Shown here in pieces: positions 24,740 through 33,364 of a DNA stretch of 38,246 nucleotides. Under the pieces are notes generated by a model. The model was given only the letters and a program-made list of their open reading frames with translations. It did no database searches and had not been told where the DNA came from. The translations under genes and the position numbers were made by a program. Source of the DNA: Hallerella sp963629575 (GTDB taxonomy: Bacteria; Fibrobacterota; Fibrobacteria; Fibrobacterales; Fibrobacteraceae); contig CAVGIM010000024.1 of assembly GCA_963629575.1 (NCBI GenBank), forward strand, positions 1 through 38,246, given 5' to 3'. The stretch's first letter is position 1. Every line of letters begins with the position of its first letter.

Positions 24740-26005
24740 TTAGGTGCGCAGCTGTCCGTTGCCAAAAAGAACCCACTTGTAGCTGCACAGGCTCTCGACG
24801 CCCATCGGGCCTCGGGCATGGATCTTGTCCGTCGAAATGCCGACTTCTGCGCCCAGCCCGTAAACTCCGCCGTCGGCGAGCCGTGTGCTGGCGTTTACCA
24901 TGACGCTCGAAGAATCGACATTGCTTACAAAGTAATCGATAGCGGCTTTGTCTTCCGCAACGATGGATTCCGTGTGCCGGCTGGAATACTTTTCGATGTG
25001 CTCGCAGGCTTCCCTAACGCCTTCGACAAATCGGACGCTTAGCTTGTAGGCGAGATATTCATGGCGGTAGTTGGAACTTTCGCCGATGAATTTCGCATCG
25101 GGAATGCGCGATTGCGCAAAGCTGTCTCCAAACAGTTCCACTTCCTTTTTGCGCAGAGGGGCGAGAATCTTTTCGACCGCTTCGTCGGAAAGCGCGCTAT
25201 CGAGGAGAAGCGTCTCCATGGAATTGCAGGTTCCCGGGCGTTGTGTCTTGGCGTTATCGACAATCCGGGAGGCCATGTCGATGTCTGCCGATCGATCGAC
25301 ATAGACGTGGCAGATTCCGTTGAAATGCTTGATGACCGGGATGGAACTTTGATCCGTGACCGCGCGAATCAGATTTTCTCCGCCGCGGGGTATCGCCAGG
25401 TCCAGGTAGTCGCGCATCTTGAGAAGCGCGCTGACAATCGCATGGTCCGAAAATTCCACCAGCTGTACGGCATTTGAATCGACGTTAAATTTCGAAAGCG
25501 AGTCTTGGAAAATCCTCTCGAGAATTTTCGAGGAGTGCAGCGATTCCTTTCCGCCGCGGAGGACGACGGAATTTCCCGCCTTGAAGCAGAGCGCGGCTCC
25601 GTCTATCGTCACGTTCGGGCGGCTTTCGTAAATGAAGAAGACGCTTCCGAGAGGCACGGTAACTCGGGAAATTTCCGCTCCGTTTTCGAGCGTGCGCTTT
25701 TCGAGAATCTTTCCCAGGGGATCGGGAAAGGAGGCTATCTGTTCGACGCCTTTTGCCATGAGTTCGATGCGGTCATGGTCGAGCGTCAAACGGTCGAGCT
25801 TTGCCGGGGCGAGGGTCGAGCGGTTCGCTTCGACATCCTTCCTGTTTTCTTCAAGGATCTTCGCTTCGTTTGCGCGGAGCGAATCGGCTACATCGAGAAG
25901 GACCCGATTGCGCGTGTCCGAGGAAATGGTCCGGATGTTCGCCGAAGCGGTTCGGGCGTCCTGGGCAAGCTTCGTGGCGTAGTTTTGAATGTCTTCGGAA
26001 GTCAT
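24740..26005 (-). CDS. proA: glutamate-5-semialdehyde dehydrogenase (gamma-glutamyl phosphate reductase)
   Basis: NADPH-dependent reduction of gamma-glutamyl phosphate in proline synthesis. The 421 residues are normal length. The catalytic cysteine is C260 in RPGTCNSMETLL, and VPLGSVFFIYESRPNVTIDGAALCFKAGN (given in parts: ESRPNVT, CFKAGNS) is the family nucleotide-binding region. ATG 26005 follows an exact TAGATTTG box by 4 nt with no Shine-Dalgarno, so the mRNA is probably leaderless. It heads the run hisI-tilS-ftsH-folP-cdaA-SUMF1-like. proB is not in the window. Confidence 0.96.
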   Translation of the reverse strand: MTSEDIQNYATKLAQDARTASANIRTISSDTRNRVLLDVADSLRANEAKILEENRKDVEANRSTLAPAKLDRLTLDHDRIELMAKGVEQIASFPDPLGKILEKRTLENGAEISRVTVPLGSVFFIYESRPNVTIDGAALCFKAGNSVVLRGGKESLHSSKILERIFQDSLSKFNVDSNAVQLVEFSDHAIVSALLKMRDYLDLAIPRGGENLIRAVTDQSSIPVIKHFNGICHVYVDRSADIDMASRIVDNAKTQRPGTCNSMETLLLDSALSDEAVEKILAPLRKKEVELFGDSFAQSRIPDAKFIGESSNYRHEYLAYKLSVRFVEGVREACEHIEKYSSRHTESIVAEDKAAIDYFVSNVDSSSVMVNASTRLADGGVYGLGAEVGISTDKIHARGPMGVESLCSYKWVLFGNGQLRT

Positions 26006-26009
26006 GGTC

Positions 26010-26017
26010 CAAATCTA
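26010..26017 (-). promoter_or_regulatory. proA operon promoter -7 box TAGATTTG
   Basis: An exact TAnnTTTG box, followed by GACC and ATG, lies in the 24-nt gap between the Wzi-like stop and proA. With no terminator in that gap, read-through from the glycan operon is also possible. Confidence 0.6.
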
Positions 26018-26029
26018 TAAATTTCGCGT

Positions 26030-27439
26030 TTACCAGGTGACACCCAGCTTTCCGCTGGATCGGTAGCCGCGATAGTCGCCTGTGTAAAAGCCTTGCTCGT
26101 AATCGGCGAAAAGCCATTCGAAAGGCGTCAGGTGGAAGCCGAATCCGAATTCGCCGTATTTCCTCGTCGTCTTCGCGTCGAGAAAGGTCCTGTCGGTCCT
26201 GTCGTAAGGCGTGTGGATATCGTAGAGGTTTCCGCCGAAGCTGGAATCCTTGGCGACGCTTGACGCAAAGAGCTTGACTTCGACGGATCTGTATTCTACT
26301 TTAACTTGTGTGTAAAATTCGCGGGCATTCGGACCTAGATTGGATCCGAGGCTATGTCCGTAATGCGAGTAGGCGTAGGCTTTTCCCTTGTGGTGCGTAT
26401 AGACCCACGGTTCTATCCACGTGAATTCGGAATTGTACGAAAAGAGAACGGGACCGATTTTCCGCTTGTCCGTCGCAAGGCCAATGCTCGCCGCCCACTT
26501 GTTTCCCCACCAGGAATCGTCGAACATGCTGGTGACTTTCTTCATGTCGTCCCAGAACATTTCTCCGTAAAGTTCCCAGCCGGGAATCGTCCTTATCCGG
26601 ATATCGAATCCGAGTCCCGTATTTTCGAGATCGCCCGTATAGTGCTGCGCAAAAATGTAGGGGACAAAAGGAGCCGCGTAAAGCCACTGGAAATCCCTAT
26701 CCGTGCTATCGGCGTCCAGGTTGGGGTTCGTCCTTGCGTTTTCGACGGTCGAACCGTAGATGAGCGTTTCCGAAATTCCAAGGTCGATGCGAAAGGGCAA
26801 GGCGAAATTCAGGCGGTGAGCGTGAAAATACTTGTCCTTGTGCTTGTCATGGTAAAGCTTTCCCGCGTATTGGGTGTAGCTGACGGGACCGATTTTCAGC
26901 TCGTAACCGAAATAGGGAGTCGGCGCGGGCATGGAAATACGGTCGGTCGAATCCATCCAGGGACGATAGGGATTGTCGTTTCCGCGCAAGACAAGCTTGT
27001 TTCTTCTCGCCGGTCCGAAAGCGAGGTAGTCGATGCCTCCCATAAGCTTTACGATATCCCGGAACGTGTATTCGCCCGTCGCCGTAAAATAGTCCCACGT
27101 GCGTGACTTTTCGCTTTGTACGTTGTAGGGAATGCCGTTGTAGGGGTTGTATCCGGGATCCGTATAGATTCGGTTTGTCCTGTCGGTCATGACGCTTGCG
27201 GACGCTCGAAAGACAAAGTTTTCCAGGATGGATCCGTTTACGTATAGATTGACAAAAAGGCTGTTTTCGAGATGCTTGTCATCCTTGTCGGTATTCGAGA
27301 ATCGGGAAACGCTAAGCGAATCTCCCAGGGTTCCCCGGATACGGAAGTAGGTTGCCGAATCGCCAAATCCGATATGCCCGGGAACCGTCGCGAAAAGGGA
27401 TAGCGCAGAGAGGAGAATGCAGATAGGAAAATACTTCAT
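26030..27439 (-). CDS. outer-membrane beta-barrel protein, Wzi-like
   Basis: A 469-residue protein with a signal peptide (about 1-18) and long alternating aromatic strands ending in GKLGVTW, as in an outer-membrane barrel. Segments such as FHAHRLNFALPFRIDLGISE and ETLIYGST resemble the capsule-assembly protein family that includes Wzi, which holds capsular polysaccharide at the cell surface. Many DYEQGFY/EFGFGFHL-type strands fill the C-terminal half. It is the last gene of a four-gene glycan operon, overlapping the upstream glycosyltransferase by 4 nt. The context supports surface-polysaccharide work; the Wzi assignment is moderate. Confidence 0.72.
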   Translation of the reverse strand: MKYFPICILLSALSLFATVPGHIGFGDSATYFRIRGTLGDSLSVSRFSNTDKDDKHLENSLFVNLYVNGSILENFVFRASASVMTDRTNRIYTDPGYNPYNGIPYNVQSEKSRTWDYFTATGEYTFRDIVKLMGGIDYLAFGPARRNKLVLRGNDNPYRPWMDSTDRISMPAPTPYFGYELKIGPVSYTQYAGKLYHDKHKDKYFHAHRLNFALPFRIDLGISETLIYGSTVENARTNPNLDADSTDRDFQWLYAAPFVPYIFAQHYTGDLENTGLGFDIRIRTIPGWELYGEMFWDDMKKVTSMFDDSWWGNKWAASIGLATDKRKIGPVLFSYNSEFTWIEPWVYTHHKGKAYAYSHYGHSLGSNLGPNAREFYTQVKVEYRSVEVKLFASSVAKDSSFGGNLYDIHTPYDRTDRTFLDAKTTRKYGEFGFGFHLTPFEWLFADYEQGFYTGDYRGYRSSGKLGVTW

Positions 27440-28377
27440 TGTCGCTTGAATTTAAAAAGTCCCAGGGAAAAGAGAAAAAGAGAAAGATGAATTTTCGCGT
27501 TATCGCGCGATGATTTTTTGAAGGGGGCTAGCGGAAGGAGCGTGAGAAAGCGCAACAGGCTGCGGAACATGCGGAATGCACGCGAAAGGATTGCGCCTTT
27601 CCATCCAAAATGCTTTCTGTAAAAATAGAGTTGCGACGAGTCGTGTTGCAGGCTTCGCGACAGGATGTTTTTTGCGGAACCGCCATCGAGATGAACGATC
27701 GAATGCGCCGTGTCGATGAAAAAGCGAATGCCAAGCTTGCGCGCCCGATAAGCCCAATCGACATCCTCGTAATACATGAAGAACTTTTCGTCGAATGGTC
27801 CGACTCGGTTCCATGTTTCCATGCTCATCAGCCAAGCCGCGGCGTTTGTCCACTGCGCTTCCCAAAAGGGAGAATCGGGGACGGGCACGGGTTTTCCGTG
27901 CACATAGCGGGCTGCGGATTCCCGGGAGCGAAACGCGTTCCAAAAAAACTGGCGGTGGGGAATTTCCGAAAACCAGCTTCTTTGAATGGAACCGTCCGCG
28001 TTTCGGAGCTGTGGCGAGATGACTGCTTCCGGAAATCTGGAAAGGTCGTCTTGCAAGGCTTCCAGCGTCCCGAGAGGAATACGGGTGTCGTTGTTCAGGA
28101 TAAAGACGGAATCAAACGGAACTTCGGCTCCTTGGATCTGCGAAATTCCCATGTTGTTGGCGGAACCGAAACCGAGATTCTTTTTGGGACAGCAAAGTTT
28201 TGCTTCGGGAAATTCTGCGCCGATTTTTTGCGGTGTTCCGTCCGTGCTGCCGTTATCGACGACAAAGACCTGGAAGCGATCCCTTGGTTGCCTGAACAGA
28301 TCGTCGAGACAATTCCTGGTCTTTTCCCATTGTCCGTAGGTGACCAGGATGATGGCGGTTTTTTGAATGGCTTTCAT
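27436..28377 (-). CDS. family 2 glycosyltransferase (rhamnosyltransferase-like)
   Basis: GT-A fold enzyme transferring a sugar from a nucleotide donor in surface-glycan assembly; donor unknown. The 313 residues contain AIILVTYGQWEKT at the N-terminus, VDNGSTDGTPQKI (about 38-50) and the metal site ILNNDTRIP (about 92-100). The acceptor-side FMYYEDVDWAYRARKLG motif (about 198-214) is typical of rhamnosyltransferase-type GT2 enzymes. A C-terminal amphipathic basic segment may hold it to the membrane. ATG 28377 is preferred over an in-frame upstream start because it gives a 4-nt overlap with the preceding gene and begins at the family N-terminus. Confidence 0.9.
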   Translation of the reverse strand: MKAIQKTAIILVTYGQWEKTRNCLDDLFRQPRDRFQVFVVDNGSTDGTPQKIGAEFPEAKLCCPKKNLGFGSANNMGISQIQGAEVPFDSVFILNNDTRIPLGTLEALQDDLSRFPEAVISPQLRNADGSIQRSWFSEIPHRQFFWNAFRSRESAARYVHGKPVPVPDSPFWEAQWTNAAAWLMSMETWNRVGPFDEKFFMYYEDVDWAYRARKLGIRFFIDTAHSIVHLDGGSAKNILSRSLQHDSSQLYFYRKHFGWKGAILSRAFRMFRSLLRFLTLLPLAPFKKSSRDNAKIHLSLFLFSLGLFKFKRQ

Positions 28378-29315
28378 GTCTTTTTCCAGATTTTCTTGGC
28401 AAGCGGCAACCCGACGCAGGAAAACAGAACTTGCCGAATGCGCTTTTTGATGTTTCCAGGCGGGAAAAGCTGGCCGCGTTGCCTGTAAATCCACGGGAAA
28501 AAGCGGGGCGACAGGAATTCCGTCTGTCGTGCGCGATGGATTTCCAGAAGCCTTTTTGCAAACAGGATTTCTTCTTCGTCTAGCGCGAGTCTGCGGGCAT
28601 TCTGCAAAATGGTTTCTACCCAGCGTTCCTGGATCCTTAATGTCGCGCTCATCCTGGGAACGGGCTTTCCTCCGATGGCGTTGGAATCATGCAGACGATA
28701 TTCGATGACGGATTCCGGGAGGGAGAGAATTCCGCCATGCCTTTCGGCTAACATGGCGATCCAGCGATCGTGTACAGTGACTCCGTCGGGAATCGGCAGG
28801 ATGTAATCAAGAAGCGATGCCCGAAAAAGGGATAGGCAGCCGGTTACGTTGTTGATTCCCGCAATCTGGGACTTCAGGGATACTTGCCGTGGAATCGCGG
28901 CGAACTTTCTCCAGGAGTGGCTGAGTTCCTTTCCGCTTGCGTCAATGACTCGTGCGTCTCCAAATACCAGGGCATGGTTTTTCAACGCGCTGTCCAGAAT
29001 TTCCAGCTTGTTCGGAAGCCAGATGTCGTCCTGGTCGGCAAGCGCAACCTTGTCCGAAGGGCTGGCGATTTTCTTTACGAGCGCGAGCGCCTGGTCGAAC
29101 GCCGCGCGATGGCCTTGATTTCTGTTGCCTGCAAAGATTTGCAGCGGAAGCCTGTCGGCGAACGACTCTAGAATGGAAACGGTCGAATCGAAAGAACCGT
29201 CGTCGTAGGCGACGATGGTGTCAGCGGGTCTTGTCTGCCTCAGGAGGGATTCCAGAAACTGATCCAGGAACTTTTCTCCATTGTACGTGCAGAGAGCGAT
29301 ATGGATTTTATTCAT
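28374..29315 (-). CDS. family 2 glycosyltransferase
   Basis: A 313-residue GT2 enzyme. HIALCTYNGEKFLDQFLESL opens the fold. YDDGSFDST (about 37-45) and ALADQDDIWLPNKL (about 90-103, DxD-type metal site) are diagnostic, and VTVHDRWIAMLAERHGG marks the acceptor region. It resembles enzymes adding sugars such as rhamnose or glucose to O-antigen or exopolysaccharide repeats; substrate not predictable. It overlaps both neighbours by 4 nt, which makes a translationally coupled operon. Confidence 0.92.
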   Translation of the reverse strand: MNKIHIALCTYNGEKFLDQFLESLLRQTRPADTIVAYDDGSFDSTVSILESFADRLPLQIFAGNRNQGHRAAFDQALALVKKIASPSDKVALADQDDIWLPNKLEILDSALKNHALVFGDARVIDASGKELSHSWRKFAAIPRQVSLKSQIAGINNVTGCLSLFRASLLDYILPIPDGVTVHDRWIAMLAERHGGILSLPESVIEYRLHDSNAIGGKPVPRMSATLRIQERWVETILQNARRLALDEEEILFAKRLLEIHRARQTEFLSPRFFPWIYRQRGQLFPPGNIKKRIRQVLFSCVGLPLAKKIWKKT

Positions 29316-30442
29316 CGGCTGTTTCTTGAAAAGATTCTGCTAAAGATTGCCAATACGCGGCTTGCAAATTCGACTTCGCTGCGGTTTTTGAAAAGTCGCG
29401 TTCTTGTCTGGATGAAACTTTCCCGGTCGTAGTTTTTGGATAAGTCTTGGATCTTGGTTGCGGCGTCCGAAAGATCGCCAGGGCGGTAGAGCATCCAATC
29501 CGGCAATTCATATTCTTCGACATATTCCTCGTTTGCGACCAGGACGGGGAGCCCGCATTGCATCGCTTCGAAGAGGATAAGCGGTTCGCCTTCAAAATGG
29601 GAGGGAATCAGCACGAGATCGAGCCTTTCCTTCAGCATTTGTCGCAATTCGTTCGGCGAAATCCACTTCGAAATAGAGACGAATTCCCTGACGCGATGCT
29701 TTTCGATTAAGGAGTTCAACGACTTGAAATCGGGACCGTCGCCGACAATGTGGAAAGAGAAGGGAAAATGTTCTTGCCGGAGTTTCTGCGCAAGGATAGG
29801 AATGGAGTCTTGTCCTTTTTGCAAAAAGTAAATGCGGCCGACGGTCGCTATTTTTAGCGGCGTCCCTGGAATTTTTGGAGGATCGACAAAATCCCAGCTC
29901 AGCGGATTCGAGAGCAGGTGAACCGGTGTTTCCCTTGCGATGAAACGCCGCAGAAGACGTTCCTGCGTTTGGGAAATGACTATCCATTCCGAAAGCAGCG
30001 GATAGATGGACTTTGCCAAAAGGTCCCGCAATTTTCCGAGTGTCGCCCCGGATTCGCTTTGGGTCAAGGCCATCGGATAATAGGAAACCGTTCGGATTTT
30101 CAAGCGATGCGCCGCGAAGACTGCCGGCAGGCAACGCTCGATGTTTCCCGGACAGACGACCAGGTTCTCGACGCGGTAATCCAGGAATAGCTTTTCGACG
30201 ATTTTTTGCTTGCTTCGGGAATGGTCCCGAAAAATGGGAAAGGGCGTGCCGGCAGAAAAGGGGAGGCGGACGGTCTGGATTTTCGGATCCAGAGCTTCTT
30301 GAAATCTTGGACAGAAATGGAAAAAAAGAATCTTCGCAAAGGCGGAAGAGAGAATGTTCGCTATTCGGGCGGAAAGAATTTCCTGCCCGCCCCATTCCGC
30401 GGCATCGCTGTAAAGACAAATCTGTTCCCTGATTTTAGGCAT
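29312..30442 (-). CDS. family 4 glycosyltransferase
   Basis: GT-B fold enzyme, 376 residues. An N-terminal acceptor domain begins ICLYSDAAEWGGQE. The donor domain has KIATVGRIYFLQKGQD (about 193-208) and VGDGPDFKSLNSL, with the family signature HFEGEPLILFEAMQCGLPVL at about 297-316. ATG 30442 is used rather than TTG 30448 because it lies 4 nt after the TATATTTT box. It is the first gene of the operon GT4-GT2-GT2-Wzi-like, all joined by 4-nt overlaps. It runs divergently from the glycosyltransferase at 30469. Confidence 0.92.
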   Translation of the reverse strand: MPKIREQICLYSDAAEWGGQEILSARIANILSSAFAKILFFHFCPRFQEALDPKIQTVRLPFSAGTPFPIFRDHSRSKQKIVEKLFLDYRVENLVVCPGNIERCLPAVFAAHRLKIRTVSYYPMALTQSESGATLGKLRDLLAKSIYPLLSEWIVISQTQERLLRRFIARETPVHLLSNPLSWDFVDPPKIPGTPLKIATVGRIYFLQKGQDSIPILAQKLRQEHFPFSFHIVGDGPDFKSLNSLIEKHRVREFVSISKWISPNELRQMLKERLDLVLIPSHFEGEPLILFEAMQCGLPVLVANEEYVEEYELPDWMLYRPGDLSDAATKIQDLSKNYDRESFIQTRTRLFKNRSEVEFASRVLAIFSRIFSRNSR

Positions 30443-30446
30443 TGGC

Positions 30447-30454
30447 AAAATATA
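30447..30454 (-). promoter_or_regulatory. -7 box TATATTTT of the leftward glycan operon
   Basis: On the - strand TATATTTT is followed by GCCA and ATG 30442. It abuts the rightward box at 30455-30462. A leaderless mRNA is predicted. Confidence 0.55.
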
Positions 30455-30462
30455 TATATTTC
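30455..30462 (+). promoter_or_regulatory. -7 box TATATTTC of the rightward glycosyltransferase
   Basis: TATATTTC ends 6 nt before ATG 30469, with no Shine-Dalgarno. Its upstream promoter half would lie inside the leftward gene. Confidence 0.5.
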
Positions 30463-30468
30463 CGTTCG

Positions 30469-31587
30469 ATGAATCTCGATTCAGGCATCGTCATACTCTG
30501 CGACAAGAACTCCCGGACGAGTTTTGGACGCTTGGCTCTCGATTTGAAAAGGGCGATAACTGCGGAGTACGAGGCTTCGATTCTCTGGCTAAAGACTCCG
30601 AAATACTTTTCGGAAAACGTCGAAAAATGCGAACGTTCCGATGCCGAAATCTGGTCGTCTTCGCTTTATGTGGGTTTTTTTGGCTTTCGAAGACCGCTGG
30701 TGGAATATCTCCGAAAGCGAAAGCCCAAAACGGTATTCTTGATTCGTCCCGAGCTGGGTTTTTTGGTGCCGAGCGTCAGGAAGGCTCTTCCGGGGGCGAA
30801 AGTCGTCGTTCTCGTTCACGATACCTTTGCCGAAACCCTCTATCCGTTTAGTTTCAAGTTCAAATTGATTGCCGAGTTCTATGCGAAGCCCGCGGCCAAG
30901 GCGGACGGCTTCATCTATAATTCGAACTATTCCAAGAGGGAAGCGGAAAAGTTTTACGGAATCGGAAACCGTCCTGGCGTGGTTACCGGCCTTCCCTTGA
31001 ATCCGGAATACTGCAGAAAACGGAAAGGGCTTGAAGAAGCGGATCGGTCAGCCTTTTTCGAACGATTTGGCATGAAGGGCTTTTCCCGGATGGTATTGAA
31101 TGTCAGCCTTCCCGAAAAGCGAAAAAACATCGAGACTTTTTTCGACTTGGCGAAAAAGCGCCCGGATATCGCCTTTGTCCGCATTGGAACGGTGAACCGC
31201 TATGTCCAGGGAATTCTCGAAAAGCGAAATCTTCGAAATATTTTCCATTTTTCAAGTCTTTCTTCGGAAACCTTGCTTGAATTCTACCGAAACGCCGTCC
31301 TCTATGTGGCGCCTTCGTTCTATGAAGGCTTTGGACTTCCACCGCTAGAGGCCATTGCCTGTGGAACGCCTGTTGTCTGTGCAAAGACGACCGCTCTTGC
31401 GGAAATTTTCGATGGAGTCTGTCCGCTGGTTTTCCCTGCGACCCGTGTCGATGGCTATCTGGATATCCTGCAGGACGCTCTGGACGGAACGTTTTTCTAC
31501 GATTCCAAAAAAGTGGAGACTCTGCTTTCCCGTTTTCGTCTCGAAACGATTGCCGACAGGCTGACCGAATTCATCGAAAGCCTTTGA
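30469..31587 (+). CDS. family 4 (GT-B) glycosyltransferase
   Basis: A 372-residue GT-B enzyme. The donor-site signature is APSFYEGFGLPPLEAIACGT (about 281-300) followed by PVVCAKTTALAEIF. The N-terminal half has VVVLVHDTFAETLYP (about 117-131) and FIYNSNYSKREAEKFYGI (about 148-165), typical of mannosyltransferase-like GT4 enzymes. ATG 30469 is chosen over the in-frame TTG at 30442 because of the -7 box 6 nt upstream and the lack of conservation-like sequence before it. It is a single gene converging on the GT-like gene at 31623-32345, with only a weak hairpin (31602-31619) between. Confidence 0.9.
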   Translation: MNLDSGIVILCDKNSRTSFGRLALDLKRAITAEYEASILWLKTPKYFSENVEKCERSDAEIWSSSLYVGFFGFRRPLVEYLRKRKPKTVFLIRPELGFLVPSVRKALPGAKVVVLVHDTFAETLYPFSFKFKLIAEFYAKPAAKADGFIYNSNYSKREAEKFYGIGNRPGVVTGLPLNPEYCRKRKGLEEADRSAFFERFGMKGFSRMVLNVSLPEKRKNIETFFDLAKKRPDIAFVRIGTVNRYVQGILEKRNLRNIFHFSSLSSETLLEFYRNAVLYVAPSFYEGFGLPPLEAIACGTPVVCAKTTALAEIFDGVCPLVFPATRVDGYLDILQDALDGTFFYDSKKVETLLSRFRLETIADRLTEFIESL

Positions 31588-31622
31588 ATCCGGGAAACGT
31601 CTCGAAAGAATGTTTTCGAAGT

Positions 31623-32345
31623 CTATTCGCGCGAAACCTTTTCGAGTATTTCGGGCGTGAGCCGTGAAAGCTCCGTCGCCTGGAGAGATTTTTCGTCGAG
31701 CTTCCGCTTTTCCCTGAAAATGGCGAGGGACGCTACGGGATGGCGGACGGCGAATTTCAGGAATCGGGAAAAGTCCATGTCCTTGTAGCAGGCGCGCGCG
31801 AGTTCTTTCTTTGATAGAGGAACGGTCGCTTCGGGATTTTTTTTCGCTTCGACTTGCAAAAAGGGGACAGCGAAGAGGCTCGCTCCGAGATGAAGCGCGC
31901 GGAGACCTAAATCGAAAAAGCGGATGTCCGTCTTAAAGTCGCTGTCGAAGGATTTCAGCGCTTTGAGAAGCCGCGTGGAATAGATTCCGCAGAAGGGAGA
32001 GAGGCTTGCGACGTTTCGCATTTCGTTTTTTCTGTTGTCACCGAATTCTTCGACGAAACCTTCTTTCGTGTCGAGCAGAAATCCGGAAGAGACAATCTTC
32101 CCGTCGAAAACGATGCGCGGAGAAAAGGCGTCCGCACAGGGAAAGTCGGCGACGAGGTTTGCTGTCGCATCGAGAAAGTCCCTGGTCAGAAGAATGCTCG
32201 GCTGGGCGAGAATCGTCCATTCGGCGTCGAGTTCCGGGAGAATGTCTCGAAAATCGCTTTCGAAAAACCAGCCAAGCGCCGCGTCTTCGATGGGCGGACG
32301 GGTCTTTTTCTCGGAAAGTACCAGGATGTCGAACTGCTTTCGCAT
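31623..32345 (-). CDS. glycosyltransferase-like protein (atypical GT2)
   Basis: A 240-residue protein with faint GT2 features. The segment FCGIYSTRLLKALKSFDSDF and following FFDLGLRALHLGASLFAVPF resemble the acceptor half of GT2 enzymes. PSILLTRDFLDATANLVADF and AFSPRIVFDGKIVSSGFLLD resemble the region after the metal site. The usual N-terminal TYN/DDGS and a clear DxD are missing, so it may be inactive or divergent. Its ATG shares one base with the stop of the PorV-like gene (TGATG), implying coupled translation. The pairing with an outer-membrane protein is unexplained. Confidence 0.65.
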   Translation of the reverse strand: MRKQFDILVLSEKKTRPPIEDAALGWFFESDFRDILPELDAEWTILAQPSILLTRDFLDATANLVADFPCADAFSPRIVFDGKIVSSGFLLDTKEGFVEEFGDNRKNEMRNVASLSPFCGIYSTRLLKALKSFDSDFKTDIRFFDLGLRALHLGASLFAVPFLQVEAKKNPEATVPLSKKELARACYKDMDFSRFLKFAVRHPVASLAIFREKRKLDEKSLQATELSRLTPEILEKVSRE

Positions 32346-33352
32346 CAGAACCGAAGCCCTAGACCGACGCGGTGTTCCGTTCCGAGACCTTGGGCGAAAT
32401 AGGAAAAGGCGTAATCGATGGAAAATCGGTCACCGGCATATCCGAGACCCGCGCTGAAAAAACGGGCGTTGTGCGTTTCGTCGGGACGTTCGCTAGAAGA
32501 AAAGATTTCCTTGACGTCGCGGCTTATGTCTAGCCATGTACGGGAAATTCCCGCCCGCACAAAAAGGCTCGAACCGATGCCGTATTCGCCGCCGAGCGAG
32601 AGGGCCGGTTCCGCGTATCGGGGAAATGCGCTTTCCGCATAGAGAGAAAGGCGCGGAAGCGCACCGGGAATGTAGAATCCGGAGAGCGCAAAGGTTTCTT
32701 CCAGGCCGTAGTCGGTGTCTCCGTCCTTGACGTAGGCGCGAAGCATCTTTCCGAAGTTTCGCGCGGTAAGGGCCATTCCGTATTTGCGTGAGGTCGCCTG
32801 CCAGAGAATTCCCCAGTCAAAGGCCAGAGCCATTGCCGTCTGGTCGTTTTCCTCGCCGGTGAGAATATCCGTGGCGAACTTGACCGTGGAGCCGAACTGG
32901 AGGTGGGGGAGTGGCATGGCAAGCGTCAGCGCGGTAAGGGAACTTTGTGGTTTGTAGCTTTTTCCGGTCGCGTTACCCTGTTCGTCGTATCCGTCGATTT
33001 CTCCGTAGCGAATCCAGCCGTAACTAATCTGGACCGTCATCGATTTCAAGTGTCTCGCGTAGGCGAGATAGCCCTGGTTGCTTGCCAGTTCTCCCGTCTG
33101 CCAGGAAAATGCGATGGCGTTGTTCTTGTTTCCCAGATCGAGAATCGCCGGATTCTGCAGAGTCGCCCCGGGGTTGGAAGATGGCTTTGCGGAATTTGCG
33201 TTTTCAAGGGCCGCGCTTCGCGCGCTGGAAAACGTGGAGAGAAAGGAAAAGGCTTCTTCGCCCGTGTCGTTTTTTTTGAAATAGGCGGGGGAGGAAACCG
33301 CCAGAAGAAGAATCGGCAAAACCAGAAGTGGAAAATTTTTCAAAAAAAACAT
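32345..33352 (-). CDS. PorV/UPF0164-like outer-membrane protein
   Basis: A 335-residue protein with a signal peptide (about 1-23). The N-terminal signature SARSAALENANSAKPSSNPG then ATLQNPAIL matches the start of the PorV/PorQ/UPF0164 group, where SRS.G.GGA....D....YNPA precedes a barrel related to FadL. Alternating strands continue to a terminal VGLGLRF. In Bacteroidetes PorV is the type IX secretion shuttle that binds cargo sorting domains; such tails occur on two proteins in this window. Assignment within the group is uncertain and it may be a structural relative. It is preceded by TAAATTGT plus 4 nt, so probably leaderless. Confidence 0.72.
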   Translation of the reverse strand: MFFLKNFPLLVLPILLLAVSSPAYFKKNDTGEEAFSFLSTFSSARSAALENANSAKPSSNPGATLQNPAILDLGNKNNAIAFSWQTGELASNQGYLAYARHLKSMTVQISYGWIRYGEIDGYDEQGNATGKSYKPQSSLTALTLAMPLPHLQFGSTVKFATDILTGEENDQTAMALAFDWGILWQATSRKYGMALTARNFGKMLRAYVKDGDTDYGLEETFALSGFYIPGALPRLSLYAESAFPRYAEPALSLGGEYGIGSSLFVRAGISRTWLDISRDVKEIFSSSERPDETHNARFFSAGLGYAGDRFSIDYAFSYFAQGLGTEHRVGLGLRF

Positions 33353-33356
33353 GGTA

Positions 33357-33364
33357 ACAATTTA
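33357..33364 (-). promoter_or_regulatory. -7-like box TAAATTGT of the PorV-like gene
   Basis: On the - strand TAAATTGT is followed by TACC and ATG 33352 without Shine-Dalgarno. It overlaps the -33 element of the divergent tRNA-Lys promoter. Confidence 0.4.
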
